Assembly: GCF_018682675.1 (NCBI RefSeq)
Contig: NZ_JAFMTR010000031.1
Coordinates: forward strand, 1-34,878
DNA length: 34,878 nucleotides
Reading direction: 5' to 3'
From: Sphingopyxis soli
GTDB lineage: Bacteria > Pseudomonadota > Alphaproteobacteria > Sphingomonadales > Sphingomonadaceae
Translations under genes and position numbers: made by a program
Notes under the pieces: model-generated
Databases searched by the model: none
What the model was told of the DNA's origin: nothing
What the model saw: only the letters and a program-made list of their open reading frames with translations
Shown: positions 9,444 to 17,839 of the stretch, in pieces
Numbering within the stretch: position 1 is the first letter of the stretch
Layout of the letters: the number at the start of each line of letters is the position of its first letter

Positions 9444-11012
9444 ATGAGCGAAGAGGCCGTTCAACCCGCCGTTACCAACCGCCACGTCGCGCGCGGGCTC
9501 GGCACGACCGTGCTGGCGCGGCTCGGCGCGGTGGTCGAGATCGTGACCCAGCCGCTCTATGTCCTGATGTTCGGCCTCGCGGGCTTCGGCCTCTACGCCG
9601 TGCTCTGGGCGACCATCAACCTCATCGAGAATATCTTCGATCTTGGCATGACGAGCGCGATGCAGCGCACCGTGCCGCAATCCGCCACCGATGCCGAGGC
9701 CGCGGCGGCGCTGCGCACCGCGTTGCTGTTCGGGGTCGGCCCCTGCCTGATCGTCGCGGCGCTGATCGCGATCTTTGCCGCCGACCTCGCGCCCTGGCTC
9801 AATGTCGCCGAAAAGGACCGCGCGCTCGTCACTCCTGCGATCCAGATTTTCGTCTGGGCGCTGCCGCTCTGGGCCTTTGTCGAAATCGCGACCTCGGCGC
9901 TGCGCGCGCGAATGGTGTTCGGCGCCGAAATCCGCCTGCGCATCGTCTGGGAACAGGTGATGCGCGTGGTGTTCGCGGTGCTGTTCTTTGCACTCGGCTT
10001 CGGGCTCGAGGGGCTGTTCATCGCCCACCTCTGTTCGCTCGCGGTCACCGCGATCCTCAGCGTGCGGCTGCTCCGCCGCCATTACAGCTTCGGCGACCTG
10101 CTCCGCGGCGGGCGCGGCAGCGAGGTCGAACGCAACACCTTCTGGGCCGGGCTGTCGATCCTGCCGTCGAACATCATCACGCGCCTGTTCGGCGACGCGC
10201 CCGCGCTGATCCTGAACCTGATGCTCCCCGGTGCGTCGGGCGCCGCCGCCGCGGGCCTGTTCACGATCGCGCGCAAGCTGTCGAGCGTCGTCCAGCTCGT
10301 CCGTATCGCCTTCGCCTATGTCATGGCGCCGCTGGCCGCGAGTGCCGAGCGCGGCGGGCGCGAACAGGTCGCCGATATCTATGCCTATGCGACGCGGCTG
10401 ATTTCGGCAATCGCGCTGCCGATGGCGGCGGTGCTCGCGGCGGGCAGTTCGTCGCTGCTCAGCCTGTTCGGCGCGCAGGCGCATGTCGCGCAGGGCGCGG
10501 TGATCATCCTGCTCCTCGCGCGCGCCGCGGAGGCGGTACTGGGCATTTCGCTGCCGGTGCTGCAGGTCGTCGCGGCGTTCCGCCACCAACTCACCGCCAG
10601 CCTGTTCGGCGTGCTTGTCGCGGTCGGCGCGGGCTGGCTGCTCGTCGACCATGTCGACGCGCTGACCGGCGTTACGCTGGCCATGTCGGTCGGCCTTGTC
10701 GTAATGGCGGGCATTCCGATGCTGCAGCTCGCGATCGGCGAAGGGCTGCACCCCTTCGATCACCAATTCCCGATGGTGGCGCTGCGCGGCCTTGCGATCA
10801 CGATCGTCGCGGGCGTGCTGGCCCTGCTCGTGAGCCGCCTTCCCGATGCGGTCGCGCTGCCGCTGATCATCGCCATCGCGGTCGGCGCGATCTGGCTGTC
10901 GGTGCGTTTCGGCCTGCCCTATGCCGACCGCGCCTCGCTCGGCAAGACGGGACGCCGGTTACGGTTGATCGGCCCCGATGCCCCGGTCGCGGAGCCGGGA
11001 GACGCCGCATGA
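9444..11012 (+). CDS. Polysaccharide/lipid flippase of the MATE/MOP (Wzx-like) superfamily
   Basis: A roughly 522-residue integral membrane protein with about twelve or more hydrophobic segments, such as PLYVLMFGLAGFGLYAVLWA, LLFGVGPCLIVAALIAIFAA and VVFAVLFFALGFGLEGLFIA. The layout fits oligosaccharide or lipid-linked-precursor flippases of the MOP superfamily. It likely moves a lipid-linked product of the downstream genes across the inner membrane. Two starts are possible. The ATG at 9444 (MSEEAVQP) has AGGG upstream and leaves room for a promoter. The ATG at 9384 (MFAKAKAAG) would add 20 residues and has a very close AAGGGG. The stop overlaps the HAD gene start (ATGA). Substrate unknown. 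Confidence 0.82.
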   Translation: MSEEAVQPAVTNRHVARGLGTTVLARLGAVVEIVTQPLYVLMFGLAGFGLYAVLWATINLIENIFDLGMTSAMQRTVPQSATDAEAAAALRTALLFGVGPCLIVAALIAIFAADLAPWLNVAEKDRALVTPAIQIFVWALPLWAFVEIATSALRARMVFGAEIRLRIVWEQVMRVVFAVLFFALGFGLEGLFIAHLCSLAVTAILSVRLLRRHYSFGDLLRGGRGSEVERNTFWAGLSILPSNIITRLFGDAPALILNLMLPGASGAAAAGLFTIARKLSSVVQLVRIAFAYVMAPLAASAERGGREQVADIYAYATRLISAIALPMAAVLAAGSSSLLSLFGAQAHVAQGAVIILLLARAAEAVLGISLPVLQVVAAFRHQLTASLFGVLVAVGAGWLLVDHVDALTGVTLAMSVGLVVMAGIPMLQLAIGEGLHPFDHQFPMVALRGLAITIVAGVLALLVSRLPDAVALPLIIAIAVGAIWLSVRFGLPYADRASLGKTGRRLRLIGPDAPVAEPGDAA

Positions 11013-11722
11013 CGACGCCTGCCGACGCGCTCCGCATCGCGATCTACGACCTCGACCGCACGGTGCTGAGGACGCCGACCTTCACGCTGTTCCTGCTCTG
11101 GGCGGCATGGACGCGCGCACCCGCCCGCCTGCTCCTGCTGCCGCTCTATGCCGCGCTCGCTATCGGCTATGCGCTACGCCTTTATGGCCGCGACCGTTTC
11201 AAGCCCGCCGCCTTTCGCCTGTTTCTGGGGCCACACCTGCCCCCGGGCGAGGCGGACGGCCTTGCCGCGCGCTTCGCCGCATGGCGCGTCCCCGCCGACG
11301 TCCCGCCGGGGGCCAGCGCCGCCATCGCGCGCGACCGCGATCAGGGCTTTCGCCTGCTGATGGCGACCGCTGCACCCGAATTCTATGCCGGCGCGATCGC
11401 CGATGCGCTCGGCTTCGATGCGGTGCTGGCGACGCGCCACCGCCGTGACGCCAACGGCAACTGGCTTCCCGAAATCGATGGCCATAATTGCTATGGCGCC
11501 GAAAAGGCGCGCCGGATCGGCGAGTGGCTCGACGCGAACGCCCCGGACGGACCCAGCCACGTCCGCGCCTATTCGGACCATCTCAGCGATGCGCCGATGT
11601 TCGCGCTCGCGACCGAGGCCTGGTTGATCGGCCGCAAGGCGAAGCTGGCGGCCATCGCGGCCGAGCATGGCTGGCAGGCGCTCGATTTCGAAAAGACGCC
11701 CGGGGCAGGATCATGCGCATAA
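11009..11722 (+). CDS. HAD-superfamily phosphatase (SerB-like, subfamily IB)
   Basis: A 237-residue haloacid-dehalogenase-fold phosphatase. Motif I is YDLDRTVL with nucleophile Asp14 and Asp16. Motif II Thr120 lies in LLMATAAPE, motif III Lys166 in GAEKARR and motif IV is SDHLSDAP (189-196). A hydrophobic stretch at about residues 25-58 sits in the cap position. Such enzymes remove phosphate from serine phosphate, sugar phosphates or phospholipid intermediates; here the neighbours (CDP-alcohol phosphotransferase, glycerophosphotransferase) suggest a phosphorylated alcohol or lipid precursor, which is inference. It overlaps the flippase by 4 bases and the next gene by 10 bases. Confidence 0.82.
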   Translation: MTTPADALRIAIYDLDRTVLRTPTFTLFLLWAAWTRAPARLLLLPLYAALAIGYALRLYGRDRFKPAAFRLFLGPHLPPGEADGLAARFAAWRVPADVPPGASAAIARDRDQGFRLLMATAAPEFYAGAIADALGFDAVLATRHRRDANGNWLPEIDGHNCYGAEKARRIGEWLDANAPDGPSHVRAYSDHLSDAPMFALATEAWLIGRKAKLAAIAAEHGWQALDFEKTPGAGSCA

Positions 11723-12831
11723 TCTTCCCCTTCATCGGCGAGCCGCACCACATCTTCCACGCCCTGCCGATTGCGGCAGAGATGGCGGCGATGGGCGCCG
11801 ACGTCGAGGTGGCGGTCGCCGGTCCCGATCATCTGCGCATCCTCAAGCAGATCGATCTCGTCTATCCGGGGTTCGACCCGCGCATCACCCTGCTCGGCCA
11901 GACCGGCCCGGCGCGCTGGCTGCGCGATGCGGGGATCATGCGCAACCCGCGGCTGCCGATCCTGTTGGGAGCCCTGCCGTTCCTCCGCGGCTTCGACGCG
12001 ATCGTGGTGCCCGAACGGACGACAACCGCCATCCGCCATTTCCTGCCGCGCCGCACCCGCCTGGTTTTTACGCCGCATGGCGCGGGCGACCGCGCGATCA
12101 TGCTCGACCCGCGCGACCGCCATTTCGACTTCGTGCTCGTCGCCGGCGAAAAGAGCGAGAAGCGTCTGCTCGATGCCGGAACCATCCGGCCGGGCCATTA
12201 TGCGGTGAACGGCTATGTGAAGCTCGACCTGATGGCGCGGCTGCAAAAATCGCGCCCGCCGCTGTTCGACAATGGCCGGCCGACCGTGCTCTATGCCCCG
12301 CATTTCCAGCGTGCGCTGTCGTCGTGGGACAGGTTCGGGGCCGCGGTGATCGACTGGTTCGCGGGGCAGGATCGCTACAACCTGGTGGTCGCCCCGCACG
12401 TCCGCCTGTTCGCCGAGGCGAGCGACTCCGAGCGCGAGGCGGTGATGGAGTACGCGGTGCCGGGCAAGATTCTGATCGACCTCGGCTCCGATCGCCTGTT
12501 CGACATGAGCTATACCGGGGGCGCCGACATCTATCTTGGCGATGTCAGCAGCCAGGTTTACGAGTTTCTCGCGACGCCCCGGCCATGTCTGTTCCTGAAC
12601 GCGCATGACGTCGACTGGCGCGGCGACCCCGACTATCTGTTCTGGACGCTCGGCGACGTCCTCGACGATCCCGCCGGGCTGGGCGCCGCGCTCGACGCGG
12701 CGCAGGCGCGCCACACGCTCTATGTCTCTGCGCAGCGCGAACGGCTGGCCGAATCGATCGGCGGCGATCCCGCCGGCGCGGCGCGGCGCGGCGCCGAGGC
12801 GATCCTGCGCTTTCTTGCAAAGGACGGCTGA
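11713..12831 (+). CDS. CDP-glycerol glycerophosphotransferase-like protein (TagB/TagF family, GT-B fold)
   Basis: A 372-residue protein resembling the catalytic domain of teichoic-acid glycerophosphotransferases. The N-terminal half (RIIFPFIGEPHHIFHALPIA) is Rossmann-like. It is followed by PHGAGD at residues 121-126, matching the conserved catalytic-His loop of TagF-like enzymes, then NGYVKLD (166-172), YAPHF (194-198) and the donor-site block ADIYLGDVSSQVYEF (271-285) with RPCLFLN after it. No signal peptide or membrane segment is seen, so it is probably cytoplasmic or peripheral. It likely transfers a polyol-phosphate from a CDP donor. Classical teichoic acids are not expected in a Gram-negative host. 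The start is MRIIFPF at 11713. Confidence 0.7.
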   Translation: MRIIFPFIGEPHHIFHALPIAAEMAAMGADVEVAVAGPDHLRILKQIDLVYPGFDPRITLLGQTGPARWLRDAGIMRNPRLPILLGALPFLRGFDAIVVPERTTTAIRHFLPRRTRLVFTPHGAGDRAIMLDPRDRHFDFVLVAGEKSEKRLLDAGTIRPGHYAVNGYVKLDLMARLQKSRPPLFDNGRPTVLYAPHFQRALSSWDRFGAAVIDWFAGQDRYNLVVAPHVRLFAEASDSEREAVMEYAVPGKILIDLGSDRLFDMSYTGGADIYLGDVSSQVYEFLATPRPCLFLNAHDVDWRGDPDYLFWTLGDVLDDPAGLGAALDAAQARHTLYVSAQRERLAESIGGDPAGAARRGAEAILRFLAKDG

Positions 12832-12850
12832 GCCGGTAAGAGCGCAGGTG

Positions 12851-13957
12851 ATGACCACTGCCTCCGCGCCGCCCGCCCTGATCGCTTTCGGCGACAATTC
12901 GACCCTGCTGTGGGGCATGACCAACGCCGAACGGCTGCGCCGCCTCGCGCGCGCCGAGGGTCTGCCCGAACGCACGGATGCAACGGGCGCGCATCTTTAT
13001 GCCAACCTCGCCTATGTCTTCGACCCGCTGTGGCTGCGGCACCTCTTGACGCTGCCCGACACGATGGTGGTCGATGGCGGCGAACCCGTGCTCGCCTATC
13101 TGACCGGCGGCCGCACGCCCGAGGCGGCGGCGCAGGACAACCGTGTGCGGATCATCGAGTATCGCGACAATCCGCAAATCTACAACCGCCAGCTCCGCAA
13201 GCTCGACTGCCCGTTCATCCAGCGGCTGACCCCCGAAACGCGGCGCCAGATCGAACGGAAAAGCTATTTCGGCGCGTACAAGGGCGTCACCGACGCGCTG
13301 ACCAAATATCTCTGGCCCGAACTCGCCCTCTGGCTCACCCGCATCGCGGCCAGCATCGGCATGACCCCGAACATGGTCACTGCGATCGGCGCGACGCTCT
13401 GCGTCTATGCGACCTATTTGTTCGCGGTGGGCGATTATTGGTGGGGGATGCTCGCGGGTTTCATCTTCATGGTGCTCGACACCGTCGACGGCAAGCTCGC
13501 ACGCTGCACGATCACCTCGTCCAAATGGGGCAATGTCGCCGATCATGGCGTCGATCTGATCCACCCGCCCTTCTGGTGGTATTTCTGGGGGGTCGGCCTT
13601 GCGGGCTGGGGGCTGGCGCTGCCGACCGCGACCTTTGTCTGGATCATGGGCGCGGTGATCGCGGGCTATGTCCTCCAGCGCGTGATCGAGGGATTGTTCA
13701 TCAAGGATTTCGGCATGGACATCCATGTCTGGCAGAAATTCGACAGCCAGTTCCGCCTGATCACCGCGCGGCGCAACCCGAATATGGTGATCCTGTTCGT
13801 CGCGACGCTCGCGGGACGTCCCGATCTCGGGCTGATCGCGCTTGCGTGGTGGACCGTCATCTCGCTGCTCGTCCACGCGGTGCGCCTGGTGCAGGCCTAT
13901 GCGCAGCACCGCGCGGGCCGTCCGATCGTCAGCTGGATGGAGGAAGCGCAGCCATGA
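12851..13957 (+). CDS. CDP-alcohol phosphotransferase with extra N-terminal domain
   Basis: A 368-residue membrane enzyme that transfers an alcohol-phosphate from a CDP-alcohol to an acceptor alcohol with release of CMP. The full CDP-OH motif D-xx-DG-xx-AR-x8-G-xxx-D-xxx-D is present with exact spacing (Asp210, Asp213, Gly214, Ala217, Arg218, Gly227, Asp231, Asp235). Several hydrophobic segments surround it. Residues 1-130 form an additional soluble domain that may be a degenerate nucleotidyltransferase; the linker ERKSYFGAYKGVTDALTKYL joins the two. The ATG at 12851 follows AGGT and lies 19 bp after the previous stop. The stop overlaps the HIT gene (ATGA). The alcohol is unknown; inositol, glycerol or another polyol is possible. 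Confidence 0.87.
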   Translation: MTTASAPPALIAFGDNSTLLWGMTNAERLRRLARAEGLPERTDATGAHLYANLAYVFDPLWLRHLLTLPDTMVVDGGEPVLAYLTGGRTPEAAAQDNRVRIIEYRDNPQIYNRQLRKLDCPFIQRLTPETRRQIERKSYFGAYKGVTDALTKYLWPELALWLTRIAASIGMTPNMVTAIGATLCVYATYLFAVGDYWWGMLAGFIFMVLDTVDGKLARCTITSSKWGNVADHGVDLIHPPFWWYFWGVGLAGWGLALPTATFVWIMGAVIAGYVLQRVIEGLFIKDFGMDIHVWQKFDSQFRLITARRNPNMVILFVATLAGRPDLGLIALAWWTVISLLVHAVRLVQAYAQHRAGRPIVSWMEEAQP

Positions 13958-14382
13958 ACGCGACGATCGAAAAATTCGGCTTCCCCGCCACGCTGGTTGC
14001 CGAGTTCGAGCATTGGGTCGTCCTGCTCCGCCCGGCGCAGCCGACGCTGGGCGCGCTGGTGCTCGCGGCGAAATCCGATGCGACGGCGTTCGGCGACCTG
14101 CCCGCCGACGCGCATGCCGAGCTAAAAACCGTGACCGCCGCAATCGAGGCGGCACTGACGCAGGCCGTCGGCTATGCGAAGATCAACTATCTGATGCTGA
14201 TGATGGTCGACCCGCACGTCCACTTCCACGTCCTGCCGCGTTACGATGGCGAACGCAGCGGCGCGGGACTGACGGTCGCCGACGCAGGCTGGCCGGGCCA
14301 GCCCGACCTGGGACAGGCGGTGAAGCTGGCCGATGCACAGATCGCCGCGCTCACCGGCTGGCTCAAACCCTATTTTGCGTAG
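13954..14382 (+). CDS. HIT-family nucleotide-binding hydrolase/transferase
   Basis: A 142-residue histidine-triad protein. The signature HVHFHVLPR carries the triad His88, His90 and His92, and the preceding INYLMLMMVDP fits the family. HIT proteins hydrolyse nucleoside phosphoramidates, dinucleoside polyphosphates or adenylylated substrates; a role in recycling a nucleotide by-product of the neighbouring CDP-dependent enzymes is inference. The start overlaps the preceding gene by 4 bases. Its 3' end overlaps the 3' end of the opposite-strand nucleotidyltransferase by 13 bp, leaving no room for a terminator between the two converging units. Confidence 0.88.
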   Translation: MNATIEKFGFPATLVAEFEHWVVLLRPAQPTLGALVLAAKSDATAFGDLPADAHAELKTVTAAIEAALTQAVGYAKINYLMLMMVDPHVHFHVLPRYDGERSGAGLTVADAGWPGQPDLGQAVKLADAQIAALTGWLKPYFA

Positions 14383-15134
14383 CGCCCCTCGGCCACCCAC
14401 TTCGCGGTGAGCGCATCGGCAGCTTCGACGTCCTGCGGGAAATCGACCTCCTGCCACTCAAGCCCCTCGATCGACACGGTGCCGACGCGGTTGCCCTTCG
14501 CGATGATGTCGATCGCGCGCAGATACCAGCGCTCGACCCCGTCGGGGGTGCGCATCATCTGGTCGACCTGATTGCGGAAAATCGACGGACCGTCGCCGAT
14601 AAAGGCAAGCATCCCGATCGACTCGGCATTGGTGTCAGGAGGCAGCAGCCGCTTGCCGATGTGGTGAAGCCGCCCCTCGGCGTCGCGGTTCACCTTCATG
14701 TCGTCGTCGTCATACGCGCCTTTGACATCGACGGTAACGGTAATCGGCTCGCTCGCGCCTCCGATCAGCTTCGCGACGATCTCGTCCGAGACGATGGTGT
14801 CGCCGTTGAGGATGATGAAATCGCGGTCCATCTCCTCGCGCGCGATCCAGCAGGTGCCGAGATTGTCGGCGACCTGGAAGAAGGGATTGAACAGCGTACG
14901 AATGCGCGCGCCGGTGTCGCGATAGAGCTGCAGCGCATGATCCTCGACCCGCTCGGTGCGAAAGCCGGTGACGACGACGATGTCCTTGATGCCATTGGCG
15001 ACGAGCGCCGCGACCTGCCAGCTGATCAGGCTGCGGCCATTGAACTCGATCAGGCATTTGGGGATATCGCGGGTCAGCGGCAGCAGGCGCGAGCCCTGCC
15101 CCGCCGACAGGATGATGGCTTTGTCGATGCTCAT
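14370..15134 (-). CDS. NTP transferase, phosphocholine/alcohol-phosphate cytidylyltransferase-like
   Basis: A 254-residue nucleotidyltransferase. The N-terminus MSIDKAIILSAGQGSRLLPL has the sugar/alcohol-phosphate nucleotidyltransferase loop AGQGSRL (11-17), with Lys26 in DIPKCLIEF and metal-binding Asp112 in ILNGDTI. The sequence VADNLGTCWIA at about 88-98 resembles LicC-type phosphocholine cytidylyltransferases rather than dTDP-glucose enzymes. It probably makes a CDP-activated alcohol, which could feed the CDP-alcohol phosphotransferase on the facing arm; this link is inference. It is the last gene of the hydrolase-MobA-like-NTP transferase unit, and its start overlaps the preceding stop (ATGA). 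Confidence 0.83.
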   Translation of the reverse strand: MSIDKAIILSAGQGSRLLPLTRDIPKCLIEFNGRSLISWQVAALVANGIKDIVVVTGFRTERVEDHALQLYRDTGARIRTLFNPFFQVADNLGTCWIAREEMDRDFIILNGDTIVSDEIVAKLIGGASEPITVTVDVKGAYDDDDMKVNRDAEGRLHHIGKRLLPPDTNAESIGMLAFIGDGPSIFRNQVDQMMRTPDGVERWYLRAIDIIAKGNRVGTVSIEGLEWQEVDFPQDVEAADALTAKWVAEGRYAK

Positions 15135-15919
15135 AGGGGCGCCCCTATAGCGCCTTGGCGCCGCGCGGCAAATATCCGTTCTATGAGCTCGATGTCCGCG
15201 GGCTTGTCGGCGTCGATACACGCCTCGGGCTCCGACATTGCCACGACCTTCGCCTTGAGGCCGAAACGCAGCCCCGCGCGCGCGATACCCTGCCGGATCG
15301 TAAAGAGCCGCAAGAGCGTGCCGAGCAGCAGCCAGGGGCCGAACGCGGCGATAATCTTCAAGCCTTTCTTGCGGTCGCGCTCGATCCGCCCCCAGAAGTC
15401 GAGCAAGGGCAGCACGCGCCGTCCGCTGAGGCGGAACAGGTTCGCGCCCGACCACCAGCCGCCGCGGAACTTGAGCCAGGTGCGCCGCGATTCGGGATAG
15501 CGCGCGAGCAAAACAGCTTTCTCGACCATCGCCACCGCGACGTCGCTGTCCTCCGCGCCCGCCACGAACTCCGCGATCATCGATGGCGTCAGCAGCACAT
15601 TGTCGGCGGTCGTTACCAGCATCGGCGCGTCGCTGTCGGGCAGCGCGGCGGCGAGCGAACTGCTGATCCCCTGCCCCGAATCCTCGAATTGCAGCCCGTC
15701 GATCCCCGCGAGCATCGGCTCGGCGGCGAGCTCGGCGCTGTTCTGAGCGAGGATTGTGATCCGCCCGACGTGCGGCGAGGCGCGCAGCGCGGTCACCACA
15801 TGGGCGAGCATCGGCTTGCCCGCGACCGGGAGCAGCGCCTTGGTCGAAGCGCCGCTGCCGGTCAGCAGCGGGTCGGGGCCGGGGCGGCTGCCGGCGAGGA
15901 CGATAGCCGGGATCGTCAT
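15131..15919 (-). CDS. MobA-like NTP transferase
   Basis: A 262-residue Rossmann-fold nucleotidyltransferase. The N-terminal loop is LAGSRPG at residues 8-14, a looser form of the usual LAGGxGxR. It is followed by Lys27 and KALLPVAGKPML, then the metal-site-like Asp106 in VTTADN. The C-terminal part (residues 165-230) contains a hydrophobic stretch, FGPWLLLGTLLRLF, that may contact the membrane. It belongs to the broad MobA-like family that activates sugar phosphates, molybdopterin or alcohol phosphates; context favours an envelope precursor. It overlaps both neighbours by 4 bases, so the three minus-strand genes are translationally coupled. Confidence 0.78.
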   Translation of the reverse strand: MTIPAIVLAGSRPGPDPLLTGSGASTKALLPVAGKPMLAHVVTALRASPHVGRITILAQNSAELAAEPMLAGIDGLQFEDSGQGISSSLAAALPDSDAPMLVTTADNVLLTPSMIAEFVAGAEDSDVAVAMVEKAVLLARYPESRRTWLKFRGGWWSGANLFRLSGRRVLPLLDFWGRIERDRKKGLKIIAAFGPWLLLGTLLRLFTIRQGIARAGLRFGLKAKVVAMSEPEACIDADKPADIELIERIFAARRQGAIGAPL

Positions 15920-16872
15920 TCGGCGGCGTCCGACGCGGGGACGATGCGGCGGCCGGTTACCCCGCGCAGGAAGTCGGTCGCGTCGTCGAGCACCGGCCCC
16001 CGCGACCGGAACGGCGCCGACAGCGCCATCACGATGCCGGTGTGCCCCATGCCGGGATAGATGCGCAGCGCCGCCGATCCGCCCGCCTTTTCAATCGCGG
16101 CGGCCAGATTCTGGCTGTTCCTCGGGCGCACCGTTTCATCCTCGTCGCCCGTCGCGAGCCACAACGGCGGCGCATCGCCGCGCGCATAGGCGATCGGCTG
16201 GGTCTTTTCCGGCGGGCGAACCTTGCCCATCGCCCTGTCGGCGCTCCCGCCCTTTTCCATCGGCAGAAAATCATAGGGGCCGGCAAGCCCGGCAACACCG
16301 CGGATGATCGACGGATCGCTCTTCGCGCCACGCAGCCATTGCGGGTCGAGCGCCAGCATCACGGCATTATAGGCGCCCGCCGAATGGCCCATCAGCGCGA
16401 TCCGGTCGGGATCGCCCGCGAGGCCGCCGATGTGCCGATGCGTCCACGCCACCGCCCTGGCGCTGTCCTCCAGGAAATCGGGCCAATGCGCCTTGGGGGT
16501 GAGCCGGTAATCGGGGATGACGACGACGAAACCCTTCTGCGCCAGCGCGCGGCCCGCGAAGCCATAGCTTTCACGCGCGCCGCTGTCCCAGCCGCCGCCA
16601 TAGAAAAAGACGATCACGGGCAGTTTGTCGCCCTGCTTCGCATTCTCCGGCACCCAAATGTCGAGCGACTGGCGCGGCCCGTTGCCGTAGGGCTGATCGC
16701 CGATCAGCAGCCGCGCGCCGCCATCCGGCCCGAGCAGCTTGTCGGCCAGGTTGAGCGACTTCGCGCCGCCCGCCACGACCATTTTCGCACCGCTGCCAAA
16801 CAGCAGCAGCAGCAGCACCAGAACGATGATGAACTTGATCAAACGCCGTCCTTTGGCTGCGCGCGCGGTCAT
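15916..16872 (-). CDS. Membrane-anchored alpha/beta hydrolase (BD-FAE/HSL-like esterase)
   Basis: A 318-residue alpha/beta hydrolase preceded by an N-terminal membrane segment (residues 11-26, rich in Leu/Val/Ile) after a basic start, so it is probably tethered facing the periplasm. The oxyanion motif is YGGGW (91-95). The nucleophile elbow is GHSAG with Ser164. The likely acid lies in GDEDE (Asp243 or Asp245) and His277 is in GMGHTG. Such enzymes cleave carboxylic esters; a role in trimming an acylated or esterified product of this cluster is inference. It is the first gene of the minus-strand arm and diverges from the lipid kinase gene across 136 bp. Confidence 0.84.
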   Translation of the reverse strand: MTARAAKGRRLIKFIIVLVLLLLLFGSGAKMVVAGGAKSLNLADKLLGPDGGARLLIGDQPYGNGPRQSLDIWVPENAKQGDKLPVIVFFYGGGWDSGARESYGFAGRALAQKGFVVVIPDYRLTPKAHWPDFLEDSARAVAWTHRHIGGLAGDPDRIALMGHSAGAYNAVMLALDPQWLRGAKSDPSIIRGVAGLAGPYDFLPMEKGGSADRAMGKVRPPEKTQPIAYARGDAPPLWLATGDEDETVRPRNSQNLAAAIEKAGGSAALRIYPGMGHTGIVMALSAPFRSRGPVLDDATDFLRGVTGRRIVPASDAAE

Positions 16873-17008
16873 GGCTATCGCGCCCTACAGGGCGGCGCGG
16901 CGCCGAACAAGATGGCGCAGCGGGCGGGACGCATGACCTGCGGATCAAGTCCGGGCCGTCGGGGATGGGTGGAGGCGACCTTTTCCCCGCTCATGCGTAG
17001 GACAGGCC
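16873..17008. promoter_or_regulatory. Divergent intergenic region between hydrolase and lipid kinase genes
   Basis: 136 bp from which both arms must be transcribed. It is GC-rich, and no convincing -35/-10 pair could be assigned on either strand. An AGGA ribosome site for the kinase lies close to its ATG. Confidence 0.35.
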
Positions 17009-17839
17009 ATGACCGGTCCCTTCACCCGCCCCGCCCTCGTCTGCAACATCCGGAGCGGCAGCCACGATCCCGCGATCCGCGCTGCGATCGAGGCGGCGTG
17101 CCGCGATGCGGGTACGCCGCTCGTCGCCACTTTCGAACTGCCCGATGGCGCGGTTCCCGACGCGACGACCCTTCGCGAGCGGGACATCGACCTGCTGCTG
17201 GTGTGGACCGGCGACGGGACGATCAACGCCGCGGCCCGATCGGCGGCCGGCTGGAATGGCGCGATCCTCCCGCTGCCCGGCGGCACGCTCAACCTCTTGT
17301 CCAAGGCGCTTCACGGCGACCGCCCGGCGCCCCGGATACTGACCGATGCGCTGATGGGCAAAGGACGCCGCCGGCCGGTCCCGACGATCCGCTCGGCAGG
17401 CGGCGAGGCGTTCATCACCATCGTCGCAGGACCGGCAACGCACTGGGCCGAGGTGCGCGAGACGATGCGCCAGGAGGGGCTGCTCGAAGCCGGGCGCGCG
17501 GCGCCCGACGCGCTCGAGGCGATGATGAACGCGCCCGGCGTGCGCGTAGCGGGGCACGGCAAGGCCTATCCGGCCGTCATCCTCACCCCGACCGGGGCCG
17601 GGGTGCGCGCCGACGGCATATTGACCGAAGGGACAATCGACGTGCTGCGCCACGGACTGGCCTGGCTGGGCGGCGATTTCCGCGACGGGCCAAGCGAGGA
17701 GATCGCGCAAGGCGAGACGATCGTGCTCGAAAGCGATGCGCCGATCAGTCTCGAATATGATGGCGAACTGACCGAGACCGGATCGCCCGCGCGCTTCGGG
17801 CTTGCCGCAAGCGCCGTCGATTTCGTCGCCACCCTATGA
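17009..17839 (+). CDS. Diacylglycerol kinase family lipid kinase
   Basis: A 276-residue protein of the DAGK catalytic-domain family (DgkB/YegS-like; ceramide or sphingosine kinase homologues also belong here). The nucleotide-binding motif GDGTINAA is at residues 68-75 and PLPGGTLN at 88-95 matches the family's second glycine loop. The C-terminal beta domain carries YDGEL at about residues 250-254. It is somewhat shorter than the usual 290-320 residues. It phosphorylates a lipid hydroxyl, such as diacylglycerol, ceramide or a long-chain base; the exact lipid is not readable. In a sphingolipid-making genus a ceramide-type substrate is plausible. The ATG has AGGA upstream, and the stop overlaps the phosphoesterase start (ATGA). 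Confidence 0.85.
   Translation: MTGPFTRPALVCNIRSGSHDPAIRAAIEAACRDAGTPLVATFELPDGAVPDATTLRERDIDLLLVWTGDGTINAAARSAAGWNGAILPLPGGTLNLLSKALHGDRPAPRILTDALMGKGRRRPVPTIRSAGGEAFITIVAGPATHWAEVRETMRQEGLLEAGRAAPDALEAMMNAPGVRVAGHGKAYPAVILTPTGAGVRADGILTEGTIDVLRHGLAWLGGDFRDGPSEEIAQGETIVLESDAPISLEYDGELTETGSPARFGLAASAVDFVATL

Noticed and set aside
9429..10766. A 445-codon open frame antisense to the flippase
   Set aside because: Highly charged, repetitive composition with no ribosome site or motif; the flippase frame gives clear membrane segments.
16801..16816. CAG repeat as a microsatellite or phase-variation tract
   Set aside because: It encodes the leucine run of the hydrolase membrane anchor, is only five units long, and is a triplet tract that would not shift the frame.
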